DNA of 64,000 nucleotides from Bradyrhizobium sp. CB1650. GTDB taxonomy: Bacteria; Pseudomonadota; Alphaproteobacteria; Rhizobiales; Xanthobacteraceae. Below are positions 43,744 through 53,458 of this stretch, in pieces (the stretch's first letter is position 1; every line of letters starts with the position of its first letter). The stretch covers positions 7,407,501-7,471,500 of the forward strand of contig NZ_CP121695.1 in the NCBI RefSeq assembly GCF_029761915.1, read 5' to 3'. The position numbers and the translations under genes are program-made. The notes under the pieces were generated by a model, which was given only the letters and a program-made list of their open reading frames with translations, had not been told where the DNA came from and ran no database searches.

Positions 43744-43780
43744 TGCAAGCTTTCGGGCTTGAGCGGCCCGAAAGCTTGCA
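43744..43780 (+). repeat. Perfect 15-bp inverted repeat (hairpin)
   Basis: TGCAAGCTTTCGGGC and its exact complement GCCCGAAAGCTTGCA flank a 7-base loop (TTGAGCG). No T-run follows on either strand, so a rho-independent terminator is not clear. It lies between the binding-protein relic and the porin gene. Confidence 0.85.
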
Positions 43781-43879
43781 GCTTTAGTCCCAGTCCTTCG
43801 CTTAGTTCCAGCCTAGCCAAGAGCGCGGCGCCGTCTGTAATCTCGACGGTGCCAAGCTTAGAACGAGGAGCAAGCAGTT

Positions 43880-45598
43880 TCAGTCAAACTTGTAGGAGGC
43901 CTGCAGGAACGTGCCCCATCGTTCCATGCGATGGTCCGCAGCAAAGGGCCCGCGGGTGACAGGGTGGCGGTGCGCCTCCGTGGCTTCGGTGGCGAATCCT
44001 TTACGGTCATTTGGGGTCCACATAGCCCAATAACGGCCACCGACGCCGACGCTGAAGTTCTCAGTGATGAAGTAGGATAGGACTGCCTCGACCTGCACAC
44101 CACTGCCATCACTCCCGCGTTGATCAGTGAACTTCGTGTACGAACGCAGCAGATGGTTGTCGCGCCCGTGGAAATCCGTCCACGGCAGGTAAGCAACATC
44201 GGCACTTACGCGCCAACGGTCGAGCAACATGGTCTCAGCGCTGAGGCCGATGCGCAGCGCATTCCAGTCAGTGTCTTGGCTGCCGATGACCCTTCTATCG
44301 CCCGGCGCAAGGCATGGATGAGCCTTGGGGGCGGCGATCTGAACGCAGCCAATCGAGTCAGACTTCTGGCCGTAGTAGCTCCAACCCATAAACCCGCCGA
44401 CCTTGTAGGTGCTGCCGCGGAGGAAATTGTATCCGGCATCGGCGGTGTAGTAGGTGAACCTTCCGTTGGCCTGACCCGATATCGTGTTGACGTAGGCGAT
44501 GGGGGGGGCGCTCGCATACGGAGGGCGTAAGCCCCAATCTTCATCGTTCATATTTCCAGTGTTGAAGCGCCCGACCCCGATATTGCCCTTCAGGAAGATC
44601 CCCCAGGGGCTATCCACACGTTCGAACAACTCACCGGAAATCCCATCCAGCCCATGATAGGAGAGTCTTGATACGAGATCACTACCTCCGGAGTCCCATT
44701 GATACCTTCCTCGGCTTAACCACAGCCGTGTGCCGCTTTCCAGCGACCACCCATCAGCGAGGGCAATCGGCGAGGCGCTGACCGTCGGCTTTGTTGGGTA
44801 TAGCGGCGCATCTGACCATGCCGGTGTCCATGGGTCGGCGTCAAAATGGTAGTTCAGACCAAGCTTTCCGACGTGGTAGCTGCTGGATAGGCTAGTGACG
44901 TTGGCTGGGACCGTTGCCAACGGCGGATACCGTAGGGTCGGAGGGGTCGCCACATTTGGTCCGCCGAACCTCAGATAGTCGTACTCAAGTGTCAGGGACC
45001 AGGCCGGCGTGAGCGCTTGCTCGACGCCCACCCCAATTGTGCCACCGACATCACCATAGTCGAAATGGGTGGCATTCTGTGGCGCCCGGCCAGAGAATTC
45101 GTTGTTATTGGCCACATCGCCGCGATTGTGCTGCCAGGCCACGCCCCCCTTGAGATAAGCCAGCGTGTGGCCCTGCGGGCCAAACGCATACCCCAGGCGA
45201 CCCGTCCCTGTGACAAAGACGCTTGGACTGGCGTTGCAGTTCGCGCTCACCACAGAGCTGGAAACGGCAAGACAGGTGTTTATACCGTCCGAGACAGCGC
45301 GACTTGCATCCAATTCAACGCCAAAAACCCAGCGCTCCCGCTGCCAGTTGTAGCCGATCTGACCTCCGGCCAGGAACACAGGGGTGTCGACAACGTCCCC
45401 ATAGAGTGACGGACCATAGGGATCACTGAATAACGTTCGCCCGTAGCCCCCGCCGATGTGCCCGCCGATATACCCGCCGGTCCAGCTCCAGAGGGCCGGT
45501 GGGATCTTTGCTGCCGGCTTAAGATCGGCCGAATTGACGGCACCGCCTGCAACGAGCGCAGCTGTTGTGACACAGTAAAAGAGAACGTCAGATCGCAT
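43880..45598 (-). CDS. Outer-membrane beta-barrel protein (Omp31-like N-terminal domain plus second barrel domain)
   Basis: 572 residues with a signal peptide (VLFYCVTTAALVAGGAVNSA). The N-terminal half is Omp31-like (WTGGYIGGHIGGGYG, GQIGYNWQRERWVFGVELDA, LTLEYDYLRFGG, LGLNYHFD); the C-terminal half is a further set of amphipathic strands (DWNALRIGLSAETMLLDRWR, VGGRYWAMW) ending in ASYKFD, with the terminal aromatic signature for insertion by the BAM machinery. This architecture is twice the size of a simple Omp31. A possible NifA/sigma-54 promoter lies upstream. The relic at 9781-10274 is a paralogue. Confidence 0.83.
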   Translation of the reverse strand: MRSDVLFYCVTTAALVAGGAVNSADLKPAAKIPPALWSWTGGYIGGHIGGGYGRTLFSDPYGPSLYGDVVDTPVFLAGGQIGYNWQRERWVFGVELDASRAVSDGINTCLAVSSSVVSANCNASPSVFVTGTGRLGYAFGPQGHTLAYLKGGVAWQHNRGDVANNNEFSGRAPQNATHFDYGDVGGTIGVGVEQALTPAWSLTLEYDYLRFGGPNVATPPTLRYPPLATVPANVTSLSSSYHVGKLGLNYHFDADPWTPAWSDAPLYPTKPTVSASPIALADGWSLESGTRLWLSRGRYQWDSGGSDLVSRLSYHGLDGISGELFERVDSPWGIFLKGNIGVGRFNTGNMNDEDWGLRPPYASAPPIAYVNTISGQANGRFTYYTADAGYNFLRGSTYKVGGFMGWSYYGQKSDSIGCVQIAAPKAHPCLAPGDRRVIGSQDTDWNALRIGLSAETMLLDRWRVSADVAYLPWTDFHGRDNHLLRSYTKFTDQRGSDGSGVQVEAVLSYFITENFSVGVGGRYWAMWTPNDRKGFATEATEAHRHPVTRGPFAADHRMERWGTFLQASYKFD

Positions 45599-45687
45599 AT
45601 CACCTCACGAACACATAACGCGCGCCAACTTGCAACGAAGGCCGAATAGCCGACGTTGTTGGCTCCGCTTGCACGGCGCTCGTGGTG

Positions 45688-45703
45688 TGCAGGATCTAGG
45701 CCA
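45688..45703 (-). promoter_or_regulatory. Possible sigma-54 promoter of the outer-membrane protein gene
   Basis: On the minus strand TGGCCTAGATCCTGCA has GG and GC exactly ten bases apart and keeps TGGC and TGCA of the consensus. It lies 90 bases before the start codon. The centre is degenerate, so this is moderate evidence. Confidence 0.45.
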
Positions 45704-45743
45704 GCAGACGCAATGCGCATTCCCTGCGGTTTTTCGATCGCTA

Positions 45744-45759
45744 TGTTGTCTTCGCAACA
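45744..45759 (-). promoter_or_regulatory. Possible NifA upstream site (TGT-N10-ACA)
   Basis: TGTTGTCTTCGCAACA matches TGT-N10-ACA and is palindromic (TGTTG/CAACA). It lies 40 bases upstream of the -24 element, closer than the usual 80-120. Confidence 0.4.
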
Positions 45760-45949
45760 AGATCGGTGGATTTTGAAACAAGCCGCGCGTCTCAGATGGA
45801 ACAGCCGAGCGCCGGGAACTCGTCGAGCATCAGAAAGAAGACGGCGCCGTCCGGCCTTGGCTTGGAGATCCTCAGTCAAGCGGCGTCATGCTGGCCTTCG
45901 CCATGATGGTCGTCATCGGGCCAACACCGGGCCGTTGCTCAAAAACACG

Positions 45950-46210
45950 AGACCGCGGTCTCGACCGAAGCATCGTTCTTGATCCGCTGGTCGATCCAGG
46001 AAATCCGCCGCATCGCCATGAAGCTTGCCCAACCGCGCATCTCGCACGCCCAGATCCTCGCATGGTCGTCCTGGCGCAGGGCTCATCAAGCCAACGCGCG
46101 CAAAGCCCATCTCAGGCACAAAATTGCAAGGGTAATGCTAGTGCATGGGAACGAAGCACCCCTTATACAGCTCGAACATTTGTTCGAAGCTTCGGACGAG
46201 TGACGGGCAG
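45950..46210 (+). pseudogene. Transposase C-terminal relic, family uncertain
   Basis: The frame from 45979 reads IRWSIQEIRRIAMKLAQPRI and AWSSWRRAHQANARKAHLRH. The segment AWSxWRRxHQAxARxxHxR is typical of the C-terminus of IS701-like (DDE_5-type) transposases, as I recall it. No catalytic domain remains. Confidence 0.4.
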
Positions 46211-47056
46211 ACAGCCTCCTGATGGAGCTGGAAGAGGCAGGCATCGCCCACGCTAATCTCAAGACGATCCGGACCGTCATCGAGACCCCGCGCCTCTCAT
46301 CTGCTGCAAATTACACAGAAAGCGTGAATCGCCGAACGTACACGATCACCGACTGAGAATAGCGCATCAATAACGATGTTGAATCTGCATATCTTCTTCG
46401 TGTGTGTGCTTTGGACGCACAGAACCATCAAACGCGCCATGGCGAGAACGGCCGGGAGCGCTGCAACAACGAAACCCGTTCACGACAAAGCCGCTACGCT
46501 GGTCGGGCCTGGTTCCGAAACCAGGGGCCCCCGGCCGAGGTCGGCCCTTCAGGTTTTGGGGTTAGACCGCTCTCTTGGCTGGCCTCAAAACGGGATGGGC
46601 GGCCGGCGGAGAAGGAGCCCGGGAGAACAGAGGCAGGGACGGGTACATTCTGCAAGGATTCGATCTTCGCAGTGAGTGCCTCGATCTGGTCCGCCATCCG
46701 TTTCAACTTGGCCTGCAGCGCACCGATGTCAAGAGCTGCGGGCGAGGCAGAATGCTGAGCGCAATCTCAGCCAAAAGTCGGGCCCTATCGCTGTCAACAA
46801 TAGCGTCGCCTCTAGAGACCAGACTTTGACGGGCAGCTAACCAATCAATCATGGCTCGGAGTTCGGCCGCTGGGCGGACTGGCTTGCGGATGCAGAGCCG
46901 CGGAGCTGGAGCGAAGTCGAGATCCAGCACGAACTAGTGCATATGCGCCGCAATCCATTGCTGAACGCGAGATAAGAGCAGCGAACGTTACTGAGATTGT
47001 ATCAGACTGGCGATCCAAATTACTACTTTAGGCGCGAACACTTTTGGGGCTTCAAT
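46211..47056. other. Stretch without a clear gene
   Basis: A minus-strand frame at 46703-46930 (MLDLDFAPAPRLCIRKPVRP, then IDWLAARQSLVSRGDAIVDS) looks protein-like but stops after 75 codons and a second frame continues (MADQIEALTAKIESLQ). It may be a frameshifted small helical protein; no family recognised. Confidence 0.35.
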
Positions 47057-47449
47057 ATGAAGAGACTTCTGGCATTTTTGTTGATCGCTCAGTTTTTCTT
47101 GGCCGTCGGTCAGGCCTGGGCGCAGGGGCTTCCTGCTCCCTCATACTGGAAGAATGAACGGGGCTCGGAATTGTTTGTTTGGTCCGCCAATGGCGGCGCC
47201 ATACAAGGGACCTTCACAAACCATGCTCAAGGGTTTGCCTGCCAAGGTATCCCTTATCCCGCATCGGGATCCGTCCGTCCAACCGGACTATATTTTATTG
47301 TTACTTTTGGTCAGTGCAATTCTTTCACCCGGTGGGTTGGAAAGATTAACGGTCCTCAAATGCCAACGTCATGGACGCTGTTCTACGTTGATAAGAACGG
47401 CAAGCCCAGCAAGCTGAAGGGCGCCGATACATTTACGCGCGTATGGTAG
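47057..47449 (+). CDS. Avidin-family biotin-binding protein, bradavidin II-like
   Basis: 130 residues from ATG at 47057. The signal peptide MKRLLAFLLIAQFFLAVGQA is cleaved near AWAQ. The mature protein begins GLPAPSYWKNERGSELFVWS and continues IQGTFTNHAQGFACQGIPYP and PTSWTLFYVDKNGKPSKLKG, ending TFTRVW. This matches my memory of bradavidin II from Bradyrhizobium closely. The avidin strands with the WKN..GS start, TGTF/QGTF turn and W-binding residues are visible, as are two Cys (FACQG, GQCNSF) that may pair. It is exported and would sequester biotin. The window also has a full biotin synthesis operon 8 kb away. Confidence 0.9.
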   Translation: MKRLLAFLLIAQFFLAVGQAWAQGLPAPSYWKNERGSELFVWSANGGAIQGTFTNHAQGFACQGIPYPASGSVRPTGLYFIVTFGQCNSFTRWVGKINGPQMPTSWTLFYVDKNGKPSKLKGADTFTRVW

Positions 47450-47780
47450 TCTTCTTTCTTGCGACGTCGACCTTAGATCGAAAATTCGCGCTCGCGAGTT
47501 TCGACCTGACGTGAGACGCGCAAGCTCGTTTCGCAAGGCTCTGGGCTGTCCACGATCAGTCAGGTTCGATGCTCGACAGCCTGCAGGCCATCCAGGAAGG
47601 GCCGAGAATTGCATCAAAAGGGCCTCCCCAGATCAGACAGGACAGTCTAAGCTTCGTCCAAATTGCTGGATGATCCGCTCATCAGCATTTGTTTTCAGGT
47701 TCTTGTTTTGAAGTCCAGCGCGGGGTCCGGCAGGTGCCGCTAAGATGTGCGGCTGTCGTTCTATCGCGTTTGGTTAGAAA

Positions 47781-48155
47781 TTGAGTTTTCAGGTCTCGAT
47801 ACTTAAAATTCTCGTCGGCCAACCGGAAGGCCGTGCGAGTCTCGCCGTCCTGAAGGACTATTTGGCGGTGTTCTACACCAGCGGTCCGGAGTGGACGGCT
47901 CGTATGAAGCGATGGGCAGAGCGAGTACCGGATCTCAACATTTTCGGACAAGGGCTGGTTGCGCGAGAACGCGGACACTGGATCATAACGGAAAAAGGCC
48001 GGGCCTTTCTTGCTTTGCTGGAACAGACGGGCCGACCGACCTCTCAGGAGCGAGCGCTCGAAGGCACGGATGAGAAACCTCTCGCAAGTAAGCTTCCCGC
48101 GCTGGCCCCGGGCCGACCAGCGCCAGTCGTAGGCATCGTCGACGTAAGCGCCTGA
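47781..48155 (+). CDS. Small winged-helix-like protein, unknown function
   Basis: About 124 residues from a TTG start (SFQVSILKILVGQPEGRASL). It contains AVLKDYLAVFYTSGPEWTAR, RVPDLNIFGQGLVARERGHW and ITEKGRAFLALLE, a pattern seen, as I recall, in small bradyrhizobial proteins and resembling a winged helix (three helices, then W-x-ITxxGRAFL). A DNA-binding role is only a guess. The C-terminal Pro-rich tail (LPALAPGRPAPVVG) looks disordered. Confidence 0.55.
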   Translation: MSFQVSILKILVGQPEGRASLAVLKDYLAVFYTSGPEWTARMKRWAERVPDLNIFGQGLVARERGHWIITEKGRAFLALLEQTGRPTSQERALEGTDEKPLASKLPALAPGRPAPVVGIVDVSA

Positions 48156-49413
48156 GGACGCGCGATGGCCGGTCCACCTAGCCCTTTAGCTCACGGCCGG
48201 CGACGATGTGGCTGCATATCGGGGGCCGGCAACATTTCATAGAGCCTGCCCGCAAGACCTTGATGCCTCTGAAGTGGTTTAGTGCGACAAAGGGCTATGG
48301 TTTATCAGGCCGGTTGATGGCGAACCCGACGTATTTGGGCACATTAGGGCAGTCGAGAAGGCGGGCTACACCGTGCTGAGGGGCCCGGATCAGCTTCGAG
48401 CCCAAGACGGGCACTCGGGTAAAGAGTTGGCAGAAAATCTCCGTATAGAATGACTTGCCTCGTCGAGACGGACATCGCTCTGAAAGGACCAAATCACTGC
48501 GAGACGATGCGCGCAAATCCTAGCAGGCTTGGAAAACAGTGGGTTTGATACTGGCGTTGGTCGGCACGGTGAATCGGCTGCTCCTGCGCCCTATCCGGAC
48601 TCGAACTGTGTCTGCGATTCGCGATATCAGATCGGACGCGTCTGCGCGCGATCCACGGAAATCCTGCGGACATGTTCAAGTCTTTGACGGATTTGATCAC
48701 GACGATTAGGTGAAGTTACGTGGTACACTCGAAGCTGGACCGGGGCTCCTCCTCTTAGATATCGAAACGGAACGAACTCGTCTGAGTGTGGCGATTGATT
48801 TTAGATCGGGCGCCGGGGACGTCGAAGCGATCAGCGAAGATCGGTCCCCTTTGTTGAGGTTAGCCAGCAGCCAATCGTTTCGAGGATGGAGCTCCTGAGA
48901 TCAGATGCCACCGAAGCTGCCTGGATTAGCAACACGCCTCCGGAAGGAGCCGCGTGTGAGTCAGGATCTACTGAGGCGCTTCACATGGGAGATCAGATCC
49001 ATCGACATATGTCTCGACGATCTTCGGTCCTACCAGGCGAATGCGCTCGGCATTACATTAACTGTCTCCAATCGCAGATTTGGCAAGTCGTTTCCTTCCT
49101 TGCTGTGCCTCTCGCCGCGAATACGGCTCCGCAGCGTCTCAGCCAGTAGAGCAAATCTCATGCCGTGGTCGCAGGCCGATGAAAGATGAAGTTGTGGCTG
49201 TCTCAGCTGGCTAGCGAGTGAGAACGATTTGGCTGGCCGTGTAGCCAATCTAACAAACTGCCGAGATATGGCCGAATACAAACAGGTCCGGAGCGAGAAC
49301 CGGTCGAACAGTGCGGCTTTCTAATCCGCTATGGGCAAATGCCGGTAGAGGTTGAGTACCTGATACCCGAGCGGAATGAACTCACGTGCAGGTCAGCAGA
49401 TCAGGTCCTGGGG
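48156..49413. other. Decayed stretch
   Basis: No gene supported. Short frames occur on both strands, for example a minus-strand one at 48295-48516 with GKSFYTEIFCQLFTRVPVLG, but none has a recognised domain or good start signal. Confidence 0.35.
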
Positions 49414-49734
49414 CTAGTCCAACAGCGGGCGGATATCATCGATTATTCGCCCGGTCGCGAGCTCATGATGATGCCGTCGGCGAGAAATCGCCTGGCCCGA
49501 ACGCGCGCCGTTCGCGGCTCCGCCCCTACTTGCCGGCATGTCCGTCCCCTTCGGAAGGCTAAACGCGAGCGGGAAGGTCTCGGCCGAAAGAGATTCGAGC
49601 GCGGTCTGCTCTTCGGTGAGGCGTTTTTCAATAAACTGACGTTCGACACCCGACAGGTTCGACTTCAGCAGGCGACGATAGCGGTAGATGTTGTTGCGGT
49701 GAGCACGAATGCGGGCCAAATATTCATCAAGCAT
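49414..49734 (-). CDS. Small coiled-coil protein, unknown function
   Basis: 106 residues: MLDEYLARIRAHRNNIYRYR, RLLKSNLSGVERQFIEKRLT and EEQTALESL. The first 60 residues form a charged helical hairpin of a type I recall from rhizobial islands; the Arg/Gly-rich remainder may be read-through of a lost stop. Function unknown. Confidence 0.5.
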   Translation of the reverse strand: MLDEYLARIRAHRNNIYRYRRLLKSNLSGVERQFIEKRLTEEQTALESLSAETFPLAFSLPKGTDMPASRGGAANGARSGQAISRRRHHHELATGRIIDDIRPLLD

Positions 49735-50127
49735 CCTGGACGCTCCTGAGGTCGTCGCGATCTCTACGAAGAGATATTCAGGCGAGCATGTCGTCGATCA
49801 ACGCCGCCTGTCATCGCATCTCGGAAGCCGTTCGGCAGGCGGATAAGGACCATGCTAGTTCGTGATATCATTCTTTTCCCTAGCCTAGCACTTCCATCGC
49901 GACGATCCGCAGCGTTTTTGGCTCGCCATAGCCGTCTTTCTGCTCGGCTAGTCGCTCAAACAGAGCTGGACGCTTTTAAGGCGCAAGGAATAGGCGGTCA
50001 CGCCCCCGGCGCCGGACGCTTGTCGCTAACAAGCTCGCCCGTCAGTATTCTCTCTCGACGAGCTGAACATCGTTTGCCGATGTGCTATACGCATCTTCGT
50101 TGAGAACCGCTTTGTTTGAGAGTTTCG

Positions 50128-50331
50128 ATGTCTCTTTCGATTGGATTGATTGTCGACGGTTATGTGAAACTAAACAACTGCAGCGCGCTGGAGAACCTTC
50201 TGGCGCATCGGCGGGAGCTACTGCAGCAGTTGAACTGCGTTACCGGAGTTGATCCGAAGCCAGCGATCGCTCAGGTCAGTCAAGACATCACAGTGATCGA
50301 AAGGGCACTTGCGGCGCTTGCACAGGAGTAA
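50128..50331 (+). CDS. Small helical protein, unknown function
   Basis: 67 residues from ATG at 50128 (MSLSIGLIVDGYVKLNNCSA); an ATG four codons earlier is possible. The remainder (LENLLAHRRELLQQLNCVTG, VSQDITVIERALAALAQE) predicts two amphipathic helices. No family known to me. Confidence 0.5.
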   Translation: MSLSIGLIVDGYVKLNNCSALENLLAHRRELLQQLNCVTGVDPKPAIAQVSQDITVIERALAALAQE

Positions 50332-50735
50332 ACAGCAAGGGCGCACCGGCTCGCTTGAGTGATGGCGCTCCGGCGCCGAACACTGAGTTCGCCCTCGTTT
50401 CCGGACGAAGGTTATTAGCGCGACGCCTCACCGACATCGTGGCGCGCAAGGGTGCGTGCGCCAAGGCTTTGATGCGCTGCCTGTTGTGCGAGCTGCTCTC
50501 TCGTTTCAACGAGCGGCCTCGCAGCGAGCAACGCGCCAACCGATTCACATCGGATAACGCCGCGTCTTGGGTGACGGTAGGCCGCCATCGATTTGCAACC
50601 ATGATACACCTCTGCGAGGTGGCCGGATCACTATGCCGCAGGCGACGCGACGGCGCGCGCGAACCTGGATAGCAGGCCAGGATCTTCAGCACTATGACTT
50701 GGAAATTCACCTCAATGACAAGCCACGTCCTAGAT

Positions 50736-50936
50736 CTATCGCCACCTCGTTGGTGCTCTGGAAAGAGCTTCCTGACCGATCTGTTTAAGCAGATCGGGGC
50801 GCGTCTCACCTCTGGTGGCGGCCTCCAGGATTTTGGAGGCAACGTAGGCGCGGATGCCAGCGTCATACGGTGAGACGCTTTCGCAAACCTCATCCAGGAT
50901 CGCACGCAGAAGCGCGGTCGTGGCACCGTCCAGCAT
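50736..50936 (-). CDS. Small helical protein, unknown function
   Basis: 66 residues from ATG at 50936 (MLDGATTALLRAILDEVCES), followed by RAYVASKILEAATRGETRPD and LLKQIGQEAL. Helical throughout, and of a kind I recall in rhizobial genomes, where it has no assigned function. The upstream in-frame ATG (51002) adds 22 residues with less coding character. Confidence 0.55.
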   Translation of the reverse strand: MLDGATTALLRAILDEVCESVSPYDAGIRAYVASKILEAATRGETRPDLLKQIGQEALSRAPTRWR

Positions 50937-52171
50937 TGGGAGATCTCCCTCATACCATCGAGGAAGATAATGGGCATTTGCCGGACCGGAACTCAAGTAC
51001 ATCAGATCTTATGAGCCTCCGCGACTGCCGGTCAGCAGATTTCCAGCGCGGTGCAATGTCCAGCACCTCTGATCGCTGACCATTGCGGCAGCTCGCTTGA
51101 TCGGCCTGCTTTTGTCTTCTCGTCGGCCGTCTCGGCTTAAACAGACAAGCTTGCTAGAGCTCAGAGGCCAATGTGAGCGCCCTGCGATCATGCTCTGCGA
51201 TTAGACCGGGCGGCTGCGGCAGGCCAATGCTCGGATGGCGCTGATTCGTTGCCGAGCCTCATCAGCTTCAATTGCCGTTTATCGCGCCCGCTGCGTCCAA
51301 CCAATGCTTTGGCATACCTGCCCGATGGAGTTGGTAGAAATAGCTTGCCACTGCCCTGCTCCGATGTCGTTTCACGACACGGCCCTATCGGCTCCAAACC
51401 CGAGCGCTTGGCATCCCGCACTGTAGAGGGACTTCAATTTATGCGGTGAAGTGCGCCAAAAACCAGCGCCCGCCCCACCTCTGGCGACGAAATCGGACCA
51501 GGATTCGGCGCCCGCGCTCAGCGCCCCCTTGCCTTGCCCCTGGCCGCTGTTGAGGGAACTTCGGCTTTATACAGCTTAGGAGGTCGTCTGCGCGATCGTG
51601 GAGTAATTTCATGGTCATGGGCGTGTGGTTATTGATCCATAATCGCACGTATTGGCAGCACACGATTTTGAGCGACTCTCCTTTGGCAATGCCCGCTTGC
51701 AGGCGGTGATCTCGGTAGCGACTTGCGTTTTGGATATATAAGCCTGGTGTAGCTGAAGGACCCCAGCACGGACACGCGAACGTCGCGTGAAAATTATCGG
51801 GGGCGCTGCCGTAATGCAGGATTTGAGCGCGAGAGCGCGGCTCGTTGCATTAATCGATATTGCCAATTTGTTACAGTCTCCGCCCAGAGTAATCACGTGC
51901 AGCCTTAGGGCGGCATATTCCGCGGCCACATTGTTCGGGCCATTACTGCAACTGAGCATGAGCGGCGAGCGAGATGGCTTCGCCGAAAGTGCCGTCGCAT
52001 TTGCGAGCTGGCCGGAAGCCCTTTGCAGGGAGGGAGTGAGCTAGCAACCAGCCCACCGCGGGCTGCGTGTGAAGCGCTCCGATCTGATGCCGAGGCGCCT
52101 CGTTCAGGGAAGAGACGCGACTGGGCTGTTCAGATTATCTGCTGTGCTTGTCGAATCGGAAAGGGAACTAC
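50937..52171. other. Stretch without a recognised gene
   Basis: Only short frames without domains. It separates the small-protein region from the coiled-coil gene at 52172. Confidence 0.35.
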
Positions 52172-52375
52172 ATGAATCATCTCGGCAGCAGCCATCGTCG
52201 CACACCATCTGTGATGACAGACGAACAGCACGAGCTGGAGCGCTGCAAACAGGAGATTGAGCGCCTCAAACAGCTGGTTGTACGACTTTCTGAAATTGCT
52301 TTGCGCGACGTCGTAAAAAGCGCGCAAAGCGCTCGAAACGTCCCGGGGTGTCGGAGCGAGCCGCCGAAGTCATAA
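52172..52375 (+). CDS. Small coiled-coil protein, paralogue of 32109-32276
   Basis: 67 residues from ATG at 52172, preceded by AAAGGGAA. It reads MNHLGSSHRRTPSVMTDEQH, ELERCKQEIERLKQLVVRLS and EIALRDVVKS. A single leucine-rich helix with one cysteine dominates, and it could dimerise. The second copy 20 kb away shares CxQEIxxLKxLVVxLSEIxL. Function unknown. Confidence 0.55.
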   Translation: MNHLGSSHRRTPSVMTDEQHELERCKQEIERLKQLVVRLSEIALRDVVKSAQSARNVPGCRSEPPKS

Positions 52376-52603
52376 TACCGAACTCGCACTTGGCTGCTCT
52401 CGGCAGCGTGGGAGCGGCCCCGCCTCGCTCCACCCCGTCAGCGGCAGAACCAATCTCCAGCCGACAGCATGAGCTCGAGCGTGGGGCAGTTGTTCAGCAC
52501 GCGAAGGGCAGTTCCGGATCGCCTTCGAGAGTTCTCCCAGGATGTTGAGGATTTCAGTGCCCCCGGTTCGACGGCTTCTGAGCGCAATCACTTGCGGATC
52601 TGG

Positions 52604-53455
52604 CTACGATGGCGACCAGGACAGGACTACATTGTCGATCAACCGAGTCGAGCCGACGTACGCTGCGACACAGAGCACCGCCGGATAGCGCAGAGGACTC
52701 TCGGCAATCCTTAAGGTCCCAGTGTCGACAAGCTCAAGGTACTGCAGTCGATCGACCCTTTCCAAATGCTTTCTTGCAAGCGCAATCAGCGTTGCCGCGT
52801 CGCGCTCCCCTGAGGCAAACTCTTGCGCTGCGGCGAATAAGCCACGGCTGATCGCAAGGCTCCGACCACGTTCTTCCGGGCTGAGATAACGGTTGCGACT
52901 GCTCATTGCCAGCCCATCTGGCTCCCGCACGGTTGGCACAGTGACTATCTCGATCGGAAGGTTCAGATCAACCGTCATGCGGCGTATCACAGCGCATTGC
53001 TGAAAATCCTTCTGTCCAAAGTACGCGACGTCCGGCTGCACCATGTTGAATAGTTTGCAGACGACGGTCGCTACACCACGAAAATGTCCAGGCCTGAAAG
53101 CCCCGCAGAGCGGTTTTGCGAGTTCGCCCGGCTCGACAAAGCTCTCAAATTGAGCCGGATAGATCTCCTCTGCACTTGGCGCGAAGATGATGGTGACCCC
53201 GGCACTGCGGCACAACGCTTCATCGCGCGCGAGGTCGCGGGGGTACCTGCTGAGATCCTCATTTGGGCCGAACTGAGTGGGGTTGACGAAGATGCTAACG
53301 ACAGTGACGTCGCAGTGTCCCCGGCTAGCCGAGATCAGGGCCAGGTGGCCGTCGTGCAAGTATCCCATCGTCGGAACGAATCCGATGCGCTTATCGGCAT
53401 TGCGAACGTCTGCAAGGGCGCGACGCAGCTCAGCGACCTTCGTAATTACTTGCAT
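52604..53455 (-). CDS. panC: Pantothenate synthetase (pantoate-beta-alanine ligase)
   Basis: 283 residues, the usual length. It joins pantoate and beta-alanine with ATP in the cytoplasm. Nucleotidyl-transferase signatures are clear: PTMGYLHDGHLALI (HIGH-like), FVNPTQFGPNEDLSRYPR, PLCGAFRPGHFRGVATVVCK, YFGQKDFQQCAVIRRM and LAMSSRNRYLS (KMSKS-like). It lies three bases after panB on the same strand, so they form an operon. With panD in the nearby bio operon the beta-alanine supply is also present in this window. Confidence 0.95.
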   Translation of the reverse strand: MQVITKVAELRRALADVRNADKRIGFVPTMGYLHDGHLALISASRGHCDVTVVSIFVNPTQFGPNEDLSRYPRDLARDEALCRSAGVTIIFAPSAEEIYPAQFESFVEPGELAKPLCGAFRPGHFRGVATVVCKLFNMVQPDVAYFGQKDFQQCAVIRRMTVDLNLPIEIVTVPTVREPDGLAMSSRNRYLSPEERGRSLAISRGLFAAAQEFASGERDAATLIALARKHLERVDRLQYLELVDTGTLRIAESPLRYPAVLCVAAYVGSTRLIDNVVLSWSPS

Positions 53456-53458
53456 TTC

